DNA from: Spirosoma taeanense
GTDB lineage: Bacteria > Bacteroidota > Bacteroidia > Cytophagales > Spirosomataceae
Direction of reading: 5' to 3'
Length of the DNA stretch: 64,000 nt
NCBI RefSeq assembly: GCF_013127955.1
Contig: NZ_CP053435.1
Span: 4,836,001 to 4,900,000 of the forward strand
Numbering within the stretch: the stretch's first letter is position 1; each line of letters starts with the position of its first letter. Below are positions 1-8,655 of the stretch, in pieces. Both the position numbers and the translations under genes were made by a program. The notes beneath the pieces were generated by a model, which was not told the origin of the DNA, searched no databases, and worked only from the letters and a program-made list of their open reading frames with translations.

Positions 1-208
1 TACCCACAACCAGAGTGGTTTTGTTGGGAATTTCCATTCCCTGCACGGAAAGCGACCGCTCCGTAACCAGCGTTTTAACGTTCTTGAGTTTGTCCATGCC
101 GCCCAGGGCCGCAATGTGCTTGTCGACAATTTCGTCTACTGACTGCGCATAAGCGCCGATGGTTGTAAAAACGGCCAGTGCAGCGGCCAGAAATGTGTTC
201 GTTTTCAT
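1..208 (-). CDS. LolA-like outer-membrane lipoprotein-sorting family protein (N-terminal part only)
   Basis: The gene begins at the ATG at 206-208 on the minus strand and runs off the left edge, so 69 codons are visible. The product starts with a typical Sec signal peptide (MKTNTFLAAALAV, ending in a YAQ-type cleavage site). It continues with VDEIVDKHIAALGGMDKLK and then an MEIPNKTTLVVG stretch. That layout (a helix ending in GG-x-x-K, then a strand carrying a substrate description) is what Bacteroidota LolA-like, secreted lipoprotein-sorting-type proteins look like. The protein would act in the periplasm or at the outer membrane. The family call rests on the N-terminus alone and is moderate. 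It lies downstream of the TonB receptor on the same strand with a 137-bp gap, so cotranscription is possible but unproven. Confidence 0.6.
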   Translation of the reverse strand, partial: MKTNTFLAAALAVFTTIGAYAQSVDEIVDKHIAALGGMDKLKNVKTLVTERSLSVQGMEIPNKTTLVVG

Positions 209-345
209 TCTATTCATTGGGTTTATCAGGCAAAGTACACCGACTTGCACTCTTTTGCTATGTTAGTTAAAAAACAGTGGATTACCAAACGGGTGTCACC
301 TCATTTTTCCGGACCGGCTTTTCAGCCCTTCCGAGGGTGCAGCGT

Positions 346-2916
346 TTACTGTCGCGGCTGACCGCCACCCGCCGGAGCGCCACCCGACTGCGTCTGTCCG
401 CCACCCTCGCTCTTGACATCATCGTTGTTAACCGAGCGGGCTTTCTTACGAGGAGCGTCCATTGTCATCTTGCCAATTTTGTAGGTAAACGTCAGGCGGA
501 TACCCCGGTTGTAAAGATATACATCGCTTACCTGGCTGAATTGGGCTGAATTCAGGACGGTGTGGATGTTGAACCGGTTCGAGAGGAAGTTTTCGGCCGC
601 CAGCCCAATGCTGCCTTTCTTATTGCTGAAGTCTTTCTTCACCCCAACGGTGTAGAAGCCAAAGCCACCCTGCCGTCCCTGCAACTGTACCTGCGATCCC
701 TGCATGAAGCCGAAGGCCTGCGCGCCCCAGCCATTCTTAAACTGCGCCGATGCAAACGAACCTCCGCTGACGTTGAAGCCGGTGTTGGTCAGTGTTTCCG
801 AAATACCATCGACGCTCATAGCCTGACCCGTCAGACTGGTGTAGAAGGTATTCAGAAACAGACCAATGTTAATCTTCGAGGTTACCGCTACGTTCGCAAA
901 GATGTTGGTTCCGTAGGCGTGTTGCCGACCGATGTTCTGATACGTAGTGACGATAGCCCCCGGCAGCGTATCGGACGGTTGACGAACCTGCGTGATGGCG
1001 TTGTTCGTTACCCGGCCGAAGAAGGTTGCGTTGATGAACGTTTTCTTGATGGTTCTGCTCAGCCCCAGTTCAACGTTGTTCGTCAACTCCGGACGCAGCG
1101 ACGGGTTACCGATGGTGATGTTCTGCGGGTTGGCCGCGTTGAAATTAGGGTTCAGCTGCTGCAGGCCGGGCCGCTGAATCCGCCGGTTATACCCCAGTTT
1201 TACGGTGGTTCCCTTAATGGTTTTCGACGCATTCACACTGGGCACCAGCACACCGTAATTACCGATGCCGAGGGTACCGCTTTCGCGGGTGCTGGCGTCG
1301 ATAAACGTGTGTTCATAACGCAGGCCACCCTTCAGTGTATATCGCTGCTTGGTTGTGTAGGTATAGGACGTATAGCCAGCCGCGATGTTCTGGTGATACA
1401 GAAGTTCACCGAGCGTATTGTTGTTTTCGGTTACGAAATTTCCCGAAGGCCCAGCCTGCAGGTAGCGGTAGTCGCTGTTGACCTGCCGGAAGATGGCTTT
1501 ACCGCCGAACTCAATCAGCTGGTTTTTCTTGATGGGCGTCTGGTAATCGGTTTGCAGCGTAAGTTCCTGGTTTACGTTTTTATTCAGGTTACGCTGGCGA
1601 CCCGTCAGCACGTCGGAGCCGTTCAGCAGATCGGCGTCGAAGTTGTTGGTCAGATCATTCCGGCTATACAGCGTCGAAATGCTCCACTCCTGCTGTGGCT
1701 TGAAGGTATGCAGGTAATCCACGTTTACGTCAACCGTACCCGACAGGTTCTTGGCGTCTACGTTCCGGTTTGACACCGAACCGGCCATACCGTTGGTAAA
1801 CAACCGCGTGACGAGGTCCTGCTGGCTGATCATGTTCCGAACGCCATACCGTACGCCCGCCGTCAGGCTCTGATTTTTAGCCAGATCGTAGTCGAAGCCC
1901 AGGTTATACTGCCCGAACATTCCCGAGCTGTGGCCGTCGCCGGTCTGACGCGTCATGGTTGTTACGCCATCCACCTGGCTGGTCTGCTCCAGGCTGGTCT
2001 TGGTAATGGTGTTGTACATGGCCCGGCCGAAACCACCCAGCGTAAAGCCGGTCTTGCCTTTCCGGTAGTTGCCATTCAGCGACAGCATCGAGCCCCGGTT
2101 ACCCACGCCTGAATCGACATTCAGGTTCAGGCCCTGCAGGCTGTTCTTTTTGGTGATGATGTTGATAATCCCGCCCGACCCTTCGGCATCGTACTTGGCC
2201 GAGGGGCTGGTGATGACTTCCACCGTTTTGATCTGGTCGGCCGGAATCTGCTTCAGGGCATCGGCAACGCTGCTGGCCACGATGGTGGATGGCTTGTTGT
2301 TGATCAGCACCCGTATATTCTGGCTACCCCGCAGCGAAACGTTCCCGTCCAGATCGACCGTGAGCAGCGGCACTTTCCGCAGAATGTCCGTTGCATCGCC
2401 CCCTTTGGCGGCAATGTCTTTATCGGCGTTATAAACCAGCCGGTCCACTTTTTCTTCGATAATAGCTGCCTGACCGGTTACGGTTACCTCCTCCAGGGTT
2501 TTTACGCTCGAAGGCAACTTGATTACGCCCAGATCCACCGTCTGGCCATTGGTCAGGTTGAGGTTGTCGATCGTTTTGCTCCGATAGCCAACGAAGCTGA
2601 CCAGAACCCGGTATTCACCGGGCGCCAGTTTGGTCAAGGCAAACTTCCCTTTCTCGTCGGCAACGGTACCGTCCACAGCTTTACCCGTGGTTTTGTTGTA
2701 GAGGGCAATGCTGGCAAATTCAACAGCCTTCGTCTGCGTCGAATCGACTACATAGCCAATGATTTTGCCGCTTCCCTTGGGACTTTGGTCACCGGCCGTG
2801 CCGGGCAGTGCCTTTGCCTGGGTGGAGCTCCCCATTACCGGGAACTGGGCTTTAGCGGGCGAAAGCAAATTAGCAGTCAGTAAACTTGTTGCGATAAGAA
2901 GGATGTGTGTTTTCAT
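346..2916 (-). CDS. TonB-dependent outer-membrane receptor (carboxypeptidase-regulatory-like domain, OMP_b-brl_3 type barrel)
   Basis: An 856-residue outer-membrane receptor. The ATG at 2916 was chosen because it starts a clean signal peptide (MKTHILLIATSLL...AKAQ). An upstream extension of 24 residues would bury it. After a short linker comes a carboxypeptidase-regulatory-like domain (roughly residues 50-135, containing GEYRVLVSFVGYRS). A plug domain follows (motif SAKYDAEGSGGIINI), then a long beta-barrel with alternating aromatic strands. The C-terminus carries a Gly/Gln-rich tail (GGGQTQSGG...), unusual because the last strand normally ends the protein in an aromatic residue. It probably belongs to the SusC-unrelated outer-membrane-beta-barrel family, since no SusD partner is nearby. 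Ligand unknown; candidates are an iron chelate, peptide or oligosaccharide. Confidence 0.88.
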   Translation of the reverse strand: MKTHILLIATSLLTANLLSPAKAQFPVMGSSTQAKALPGTAGDQSPKGSGKIIGYVVDSTQTKAVEFASIALYNKTTGKAVDGTVADEKGKFALTKLAPGEYRVLVSFVGYRSKTIDNLNLTNGQTVDLGVIKLPSSVKTLEEVTVTGQAAIIEEKVDRLVYNADKDIAAKGGDATDILRKVPLLTVDLDGNVSLRGSQNIRVLINNKPSTIVASSVADALKQIPADQIKTVEVITSPSAKYDAEGSGGIINIITKKNSLQGLNLNVDSGVGNRGSMLSLNGNYRKGKTGFTLGGFGRAMYNTITKTSLEQTSQVDGVTTMTRQTGDGHSSGMFGQYNLGFDYDLAKNQSLTAGVRYGVRNMISQQDLVTRLFTNGMAGSVSNRNVDAKNLSGTVDVNVDYLHTFKPQQEWSISTLYSRNDLTNNFDADLLNGSDVLTGRQRNLNKNVNQELTLQTDYQTPIKKNQLIEFGGKAIFRQVNSDYRYLQAGPSGNFVTENNNTLGELLYHQNIAAGYTSYTYTTKQRYTLKGGLRYEHTFIDASTRESGTLGIGNYGVLVPSVNASKTIKGTTVKLGYNRRIQRPGLQQLNPNFNAANPQNITIGNPSLRPELTNNVELGLSRTIKKTFINATFFGRVTNNAITQVRQPSDTLPGAIVTTYQNIGRQHAYGTNIFANVAVTSKINIGLFLNTFYTSLTGQAMSVDGISETLTNTGFNVSGGSFASAQFKNGWGAQAFGFMQGSQVQLQGRQGGFGFYTVGVKKDFSNKKGSIGLAAENFLSNRFNIHTVLNSAQFSQVSDVYLYNRGIRLTFTYKIGKMTMDAPRKKARSVNNDDVKSEGGGQTQSGGAPAGGGQPRQ

Positions 2917-3169
2917 GAGATTGCTTTGAACAGGACAAAGGTTATTCCCCATTCGCGCACCTGAAAAAGAAAAGGGATGAAAGCCCAAATCAACCGGATA
3001 GACATCGGTTTACGGCTGACGAATGAAGGACAGCCAGGCGTAAAGAAAGCCCTTACTCAAAGCTGACAATATATAACCCAAATCTGCCAGCCCTTCTGAG
3101 CGCATCGGAGGACCTTTGATCTGTCCAAAGCGGACAAGTCAGAAGTTCAACCTTTACTCTGTCAACACC

Positions 3170-3436
3170 ATGAAAGCGCTCCTCTTAATCACCCATGTTA
3201 GTCGCTTAGTCGTCGGCCTTTTCCTGTTCAGCGCACTCAACGGCCTGGTGTCCTGCAATCAGCCCGAAGTAATCAAGCCAAAACCTGGTCCCAACGTTCA
3301 TATAGTCCGCAAAGTGCCGGTTATCAATCACAAACTGCCCCGCGTTCCTGACGAAAGCATTGATGGAAATCAGCCTCTGGAAGACCCGACGGATACTGTT
3401 GATCCGCAACCACGTTTCAAACCGGCGAACCTCTAG
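3170..3436 (+). CDS. Small lipoprotein of unknown function
   Basis: An 88-residue protein from the ATG at 3170. The alternative start at 3116 adds 18 residues ahead of the signal peptide and is less likely. The N-terminus is a lipoprotein signal (hydrophobic stretch ending LNGLVSC, lipidated Cys at residue 29). The mature part is short, Pro-rich and acidic (KPKPGPN..., DPTDTVDPQPR), with no recognisable domain and probably little fixed structure. It is divergent from the TonB receptor across about 250 bp. A strong terminator-like hairpin follows at 3454-3520, which supports a monocistronic gene. I do not recognise a family. Confidence 0.6.
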   Translation: MKALLLITHVSRLVVGLFLFSALNGLVSCNQPEVIKPKPGPNVHIVRKVPVINHKLPRVPDESIDGNQPLEDPTDTVDPQPRFKPANL

Positions 3437-3453
3437 TGGGAGGTTTCCCGGCA

Positions 3454-3520
3454 AACAGGAAGAACCGTAGCGCAGATCAGAGCCACGTATGAGTTGAGCC
3501 GTGCTACGTTTTTTCCTGTT
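3454..3520 (+). terminator. Rho-independent terminator after the small lipoprotein gene
   Basis: An 18-bp imperfect inverted repeat (3454-3471 with 3503-3520, two mismatches). The right arm contains a run of six T. It sits 17 bp after the lipoprotein stop codon. Confidence 0.7.
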
Positions 3521-3645
3521 CAGTTGCTACCGCTTACTCGAATCCGGCCGATGGTTACGTGCAAACGCGCATTGGGCGGTTGCTTCGCATATGAACTCCC
3601 TTAATTTTGTCTGATTCAGGGCACACCAAGTACCTTCAGCGGGCA

Positions 3646-5610
3646 ATGAAGACAAAAATCCTCCTGGTTGACGACGAAACGGATCTGGAAGATCTGTTCA
3701 GTAAGCGGTTTCGGCGCGAAATCAACGCCAATGAGTATGAGTTTGTCTTCGTCCATGACGGACTTGAAGCCCTGAACACCCTCGAACAGCAACCCGATAT
3801 TGACCTCATTTTGAGCGACATTAATATGCCGGGCATGGACGGTCTGAGTCTGCTGGCCAAACTGCCGGACATTAACCCGATGGTCCGTGCCGTGATGGTA
3901 ACGGCTTATGGCGATATGGACAATATCCGGACAGCCATGAACCTGGGTGCCTTCGACTTCCTGACTAAGCCCATCAACTTCAACGATCTCCAGCTTACTA
4001 TCGAAAAAACCCGGCGTTACGTGAATCAGCTGCGCGAAACCGCCGAGCTGAAAGCCGTGGATGAAATGAAAACCCGCTTTTTCGCCAACATCACCCACGA
4101 ACTACGTACCCCGCTTACCATGATTGTTTCGCCGGTTGATAAGCTGCTCGAAACCCCCGACCTGCCCACACCTTATCAGCAGCACCTCACGCTGGTTCAA
4201 CGGAACGCCCGCCAGTTGCTCAGGCTCATCAACCAGTTGCTGGATATTAATAAGCTCGAAGCCCAGCAGATGGATCTGGTCAATGAGGTGGGTGATTTAC
4301 CGGGGTTCATCGGACAGATTGTCGATCTGTTCCGCCCCTCGGCCGACATTAAAAATCTGGCTCTGACCTTTCAGACGGATATGTCTCCCGGCAACTACCT
4401 GTTTGATGCGGGCAAATGGGAGAAGATACTGTATAACCTCCTGTCAAACGCCATCAAGTTTACGCCCGCCGGAAGCATTACCGTCAGTCTTCAGCAAACG
4501 GCCACGGGCGTCCGGCTAATCGTACGGGATACCGGCATTGGGATTCCAGCCGACAAGATTGTCCACGTTTTCGACCGGTTCTACCAGATTGACAACGCCC
4601 GGGCGCGGGCCTACGAAGGGACGGGCATTGGGCTGGCGCTGGTCAAGGAATTAACCAGCCGGCTGGGCGGGACCATTCGGGTAGAAAGCCAGGCGGATAG
4701 CACCGGCGAACGATCCGGTACGGAGTTTGTGCTGGAGATTCCGGTTCAACTGGTGAGCGGTTACGTAGATGCCCAGCCCGTAGCGGCCCCAACCCTGGTC
4801 GTTGACCCGCCTTCAACCCCCACGGGAATAGAGCCTTCGTTCCATCCTAAAAGTTCTGACCAGGCCGCCCTGGTGCTGGTTGTCGAAGACAATGCAGAGC
4901 TTCGGGAGTTTATCGTGGCAGAGCTGGCCACTTCCTACCGGATTCGGGCGGCCGCCAATGGTTATGAGGGCTGGATACTGGCAAAGGAGGAATTACCCGA
5001 CGTGATAATATCCGATCTGATGATGCCCCGCATGGATGGATACGCACTCATTGATCGACTAAGAACCGACCTGGCAACGGATCACATACCGGTCATGCTG
5101 CTGACGGCCAGTCTTGAACCAGATAGTAGGCTGAAAGGGCTCGAATACGGGGCCGACGAGTATCTGACCAAGCCGTTTCACGTTGGCGAACTGCGGCTGC
5201 GGCTGCGGAACCTGCTGAGCCGCCAGCAGAAATTACGCGATCATTATCGGCAGCAATTAGCGCAGCCAGATACAACGGAAACTTCTGAGACTGTACAGGA
5301 TCAGTTTCTGCGCCGTTTGTATCAACTCGTTGAGCAGCGACTGGATGACTCAACGCTGAGCGTTGAATGGCTGGCCGATCAGATGGCGATGAGCCGTAAA
5401 ACTCTTTACCTGAAAGTGCATAATCTGACGCATCTGCCGCCCAACGAACTTATTCGCCAGTACCGGCTCCGCAAAGCGATTGATCTGCTCCGGTTAGGGC
5501 ACAATGCCTCCGAGACAGCCTATATGGTTGGCTTTGAATCCCCATCGTATTTCACCAAAGTTTTCCGGGAGTTTTATCAACAAACCCCCACCGACTACGT
5601 AAAGCGGTAA
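3646..5610 (+). CDS. Soluble hybrid regulator: REC - histidine kinase - REC - AraC-type HTH
   Basis: A 654-residue phosphorelay protein from the ATG at 3646 (MKTKILLVDDE); a TTG 13 codons upstream is a less likely start. Domains in order: N-terminal receiver (acidic pair D9/D10, phospho-acceptor D58 in SDINMPGMDG, K108 in LTKP); a linker helix; HisKA with H151 in the H-box HELRTPL; HATPase_c with N-box [11 protein letters not shown] and G-boxes DTGIGIP and GTGIGLAL; a second receiver (VVEDN..., SDLMMPRMDG, LTKP); and a C-terminal AraC-type HTH ending FREFYQQTPTDYVKR. Classical Bacteroidota hybrid two-component systems begin with a periplasmic Y_Y_Y sensor and membrane anchor. This one has a receiver instead and no membrane segment. 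It therefore should take phosphate or a signal from another cytoplasmic protein and bind DNA itself. Targets are unknown; nearby genes are candidates. Confidence 0.9.
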   Translation: MKTKILLVDDETDLEDLFSKRFRREINANEYEFVFVHDGLEALNTLEQQPDIDLILSDINMPGMDGLSLLAKLPDINPMVRAVMVTAYGDMDNIRTAMNLGAFDFLTKPINFNDLQLTIEKTRRYVNQLRETAELKAVDEMKTRFFANITHELRTPLTMIVSPVDKLLETPDLPTPYQQHLTLVQRNARQLLRLINQLLDINKLEAQQMDLVNEVGDLPGFIGQIVDLFRPSADIKNLALTFQTDMSPGNYLFDAGKWEKILYNLLSNAIKFTPAGSITVSLQQTATGVRLIVRDTGIGIPADKIVHVFDRFYQIDNARARAYEGTGIGLALVKELTSRLGGTIRVESQADSTGERSGTEFVLEIPVQLVSGYVDAQPVAAPTLVVDPPSTPTGIEPSFHPKSSDQAALVLVVEDNAELREFIVAELATSYRIRAAANGYEGWILAKEELPDVIISDLMMPRMDGYALIDRLRTDLATDHIPVMLLTASLEPDSRLKGLEYGADEYLTKPFHVGELRLRLRNLLSRQQKLRDHYRQQLAQPDTTETSETVQDQFLRRLYQLVEQRLDDSTLSVEWLADQMAMSRKTLYLKVHNLTHLPPNELIRQYRLRKAIDLLRLGHNASETAYMVGFESPSYFTKVFREFYQQTPTDYVKR

Positions 5611-5800
5611 GACCAGCTCTGCTTTTGGGGCCTTTACTCATAATTGATAGTATCAGTAACATCAGTCATAGTTGAATCCGGGCTTTCCTGCCACCTTTGT
5701 CCAGGCAGTGCAATGGTCGTAGCCTAATCGGTGAAGACGCCTGCTCTAGTTAATCGGGTGCTGTGTTTCTATCCGCGCTATGAGTCAACCTTCCTCTTTT

Positions 5801-5825
5801 GGGTCGCCAGTTTTACTGGCGACCC
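5801..5825. repeat. Perfect 11-bp inverted repeat with 3-nt loop between the hybrid regulator and the hydrolase gene
   Basis: Arm GGGTCGCCAGT at 5801-5811, loop TTT, perfect complement at 5815-5825, with one more T-A pair outside. There is no T-tract after either orientation, so it is not an ordinary intrinsic terminator. It lies about 65 bp before the hydrolase start in an otherwise featureless 278-bp gap. It could be a terminator without a U-tract, an RNA structure in the leader, or a protein-binding site. Confidence 0.6.
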
Positions 5826-5888
5826 ATATCCAGAAAGTCCAGGGCAACTAGTTTAAAAAGATTCATACCAGCTTCTTCTTAATCAGCC

Positions 5889-7097
5889 ATGATACGCTTA
5901 CGCATACACCAGTCCGGACGCTGGCTCAGCCTCATCTTCTTTTTAGCCATCTACCTGGTTGGCTGTAATCCCAACGGAACCAACAGCCCTAAACCCGCGG
6001 CTGATCAATACCTGGTCAGCAGCACTACCCTGACCGAACTCAGCCGGGAGCAGCTGGCCACGCAGGCCGCTGCAATCAGTCCGGTCTATGCGGCCTTGTT
6101 GCGTCAGGGCATATCGGTGGTTAAGCTGGTTTACAACACCACTAACTGGGATGGCAGCGCCGTTCAGGCATCGGGTCTGCTGCTGGTGCCGAACACGACC
6201 ACGGCGGTTCCCATGATCAGCCAGCAGCACGGCACTATTTTCGACGACTCCGAAGCACCCTCCAACTTTGGCCCGGCCAGCGAAGCCTATCAGTACGCCA
6301 CGATTTTTGCCTCCATCGGCTATATCATGGCCTGTCCGGATTATATCGGTTACGGAGCCTCTAAAAACCTGCCGCATACCTACGAACACCGGGCGAGCCT
6401 GGCCCAGGCCGGTCTGGATATGATCCGGGCATCGCGCGAATACATTAACAGCCACTCTGCCATCAACTGGGATTCCCGGCTGTATCTGGCCGGCTATTCG
6501 GAAGGCGGTTACGCAACAATGGCTCTGTACAAGAAATTACAGGAAGAAACACCAACCGAGTTTAACCTCCGGGCAGTGTCCTGCGGAGCGGGTGCCTACG
6601 ATAAAACCAGCTTTATGAAGGCCCTGCTGACCCAGAAATCGGCGGGGGTAGCGCAATGGAACCGGGCGTTTTTGTGGGTACTGCTTACTTACGACCAGCT
6701 TTACAAACTCAATAGACCTTTATCCAACTATTTTAAAGAACCATACTTAACCGAGGTTCAGACCAAACGACAGTTGGCTACGCTTGATGTCAGCTTCGAT
6801 CAGGTACTGACCGATTCATTCAAAGCCGGTATTCTGGATGGCACCGATACAGCCTTTCTCAAGGCCGTCGCCGACAATGATATCTACGACTGGAGACCCC
6901 TGACAACTCTGCAACTCTATCACGGCGACGCCGATCCGCAGGTCTATTACCTGAACTCGAAGAATTGCTATAACGCCATGGCGACACGGGGCGCGGGCAG
7001 CACCGTACAGCTCTTTACGAGCGCCGGTAAAACCCACCTGCAGACCATTCCGGACTGGCTGCTTGGTACGTACAGCTTGTTTTCGACAGCTCGATGA
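5889..7097 (+). CDS. Alpha/beta-hydrolase lipoprotein (secretory-lipase/prolyl-oligopeptidase-like fold)
   Basis: A 402-residue predicted lipoprotein. The signal peptide ends in IYLVGC with Cys 26 as the lipidation site, so the enzyme is likely anchored in the envelope. The nucleophile elbow is GYSEGG with S204. A later D in YHGDADPQVYY and H in GKTHLQ complete a plausible Ser-Asp-His triad. The order and spacing fit alpha/beta hydrolases of the secretory-lipase or serine-aminopeptidase type. It probably hydrolyses esters or small amides, but the substrate cannot be told from sequence. The following kinase gene begins 39 bp after its stop on the same strand, so the two may be cotranscribed. 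Confidence 0.8.
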   Translation: MIRLRIHQSGRWLSLIFFLAIYLVGCNPNGTNSPKPAADQYLVSSTTLTELSREQLATQAAAISPVYAALLRQGISVVKLVYNTTNWDGSAVQASGLLLVPNTTTAVPMISQQHGTIFDDSEAPSNFGPASEAYQYATIFASIGYIMACPDYIGYGASKNLPHTYEHRASLAQAGLDMIRASREYINSHSAINWDSRLYLAGYSEGGYATMALYKKLQEETPTEFNLRAVSCGAGAYDKTSFMKALLTQKSAGVAQWNRAFLWVLLTYDQLYKLNRPLSNYFKEPYLTEVQTKRQLATLDVSFDQVLTDSFKAGILDGTDTAFLKAVADNDIYDWRPLTTLQLYHGDADPQVYYLNSKNCYNAMATRGAGSTVQLFTSAGKTHLQTIPDWLLGTYSLFSTAR

Positions 7098-7136
7098 GGC
7101 CTCACCTGCCTTAACGCAACGCGTTCTGCTTTCGCT

Positions 7137-8480
7137 ATGTCCAACGAGCCGCCATATGATTCAGAACTGATTGATTGCTTTCGCCACTTTCTTAACCTGT
7201 GGGCGGAAAAAAGCGATCAGTCAATGCTGGCTATGGCCGAAGTCATTGCCCCTGATGTGACAGCCATCGGAACCGGCCGCCATGAGTTCATTTACAGCCG
7301 CGATGAAGCCCTTGATCTGTTTAAACGAGAGCAGCAATTTCCCCAGGTTCTTGCTTACAAACTTTTAAACATAACCACCCGCCAGACCAGCACGACGGGG
7401 ATTGTGTCGGGCGATATAGAGGTTAGCGTTCCGGTAGAAAAAAATTCGCACCTTATCTACGTTCGGCAAACAGCTGTTTTTGAAAAAGTTAAAACGAAAT
7501 GGGTACTCATCCATTGGCACATGTCAGTCCCGCTGACCAGGCAGGCTAACGATGAAACGTTTCGCATTGAAGCGTTGAAGGTAAAAAATCAGGAACTGGA
7601 GCAGTTAGTGGCCCGGTGCACCGTCCTGCTACAACGGAAAGCTGAAGAGCTGGAGCAGTCTACGCAACGACTGAAGGCCACTCAGGAGCAGCTCATGCAG
7701 AAAGAAAAAATGGCTTCTCTTGGCGAACTCACCGCCGGGATTGCGCACGAAATTCAGAACCCGCTGAATTTCGTGCATAACTTTTCGGAGGTCTGCACGG
7801 AACTGCTCGAAGAACTGGCCGACGAGCAGCAAAAAGCCGAACGCGACTCCGATCTGGAAACCGAGTTGCTGACTGACGTCAGGGAAAACCTGCACAAAAT
7901 CGTCCATCACAGCCAGAGGGCCTCCTCTATCGTCAGGAGTATGCTCGAACACTCGCGTGCCTCCGTCGGAGAGAGTCACCCCACCGATCTCAACGCGCTG
8001 GTCGATGAGTATCTGCGTCTAGCTTATCATGGACTGCGGGCCAAAGACAAATCCTTTAACTGCCAGTTGACTACGCACTTCGATGCGCACCTGGGATTGG
8101 TTGAAGCCATTCCTCAGGATCTGGGGCGTGTGCTGCTGAACCTATACAGTAATGCCTTCTACGCGGTGCAGCAGCGGCAACAGCAAAGCAGTTCTTCGTA
8201 TAAACCCCAATTACAGGTCAGCACCAGCCGCGCCGAGGGAACTGTTGAGATTCGGGTGAGCGACAACGGTATGGGCATACCGGAGAGCGTAAAACAGAAA
8301 ATCTTTCAGCCTTTCTTCACAACAAAGCCAACAGGCGAAGGCACGGGGCTGGGGCTTTCGCTTAGCTACGATATCATCACCAAAGGCCACGGTGGGTCGC
8401 TAACCGTAACGAGTCAGGAAGGCGAAGGAACGGAATTCCGTATCTGCTTACCCGATTCACTGGTCCATGTTGACGGCTGA
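7137..8480 (+). CDS. Histidine kinase with N-terminal NTF2/SnoaL-like domain
   Basis: A 447-residue cytoplasmic kinase without membrane segments. Residues 1-135 look like an NTF2/SnoaL-fold domain of the DUF4440/SnoaL_3 kind: an N-terminal helix, APDVTAIGTGRHE, a strand-rich centre, and the closing strand KWVLIHWHMSVP. A coiled coil follows (about 145-190: VKNQELEQLVAR...QKEKMASLGEL). HisKA has H204 in HEIQNPL. HATPase_c has N-box NLYSNAFYAVQ and G-boxes DNGMGIP and GEGTGLGLSL. This is the ArcB/NtrB-like class that often follows a PAS or similar sensor. The SnoaL-like domain is the likely small-molecule sensor. No response regulator is adjacent. It may be cotranscribed with the upstream hydrolase. 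Confidence 0.85.
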   Translation: MSNEPPYDSELIDCFRHFLNLWAEKSDQSMLAMAEVIAPDVTAIGTGRHEFIYSRDEALDLFKREQQFPQVLAYKLLNITTRQTSTTGIVSGDIEVSVPVEKNSHLIYVRQTAVFEKVKTKWVLIHWHMSVPLTRQANDETFRIEALKVKNQELEQLVARCTVLLQRKAEELEQSTQRLKATQEQLMQKEKMASLGELTAGIAHEIQNPLNFVHNFSEVCTELLEELADEQQKAERDSDLETELLTDVRENLHKIVHHSQRASSIVRSMLEHSRASVGESHPTDLNALVDEYLRLAYHGLRAKDKSFNCQLTTHFDAHLGLVEAIPQDLGRVLLNLYSNAFYAVQQRQQQSSSSYKPQLQVSTSRAEGTVEIRVSDNGMGIPESVKQKIFQPFFTTKPTGEGTGLGLSLSYDIITKGHGGSLTVTSQEGEGTEFRICLPDSLVHVDG

Positions 8481-8655
8481 TCATTTCCGGCGTCCGCGTA
8501 GCCACTGAAATTTTTCTGACCCTACAGGACCCTACACCAGCTGTGCCCGGAATTACAGCCACAATGGGTATGATTACTCGCTTGTATGTCTTTACGTATC
8601 CGAAGCCTGCTGCCAGTTGGATGGCCCGCAGGATCGGCATGTTTATTTTCTTAAT

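Noticed and set aside
562-1773. 403-codon plus-strand ORF
   Set aside because: Antisense of the TonB receptor; no signal or domain. It is a codon-bias shadow.
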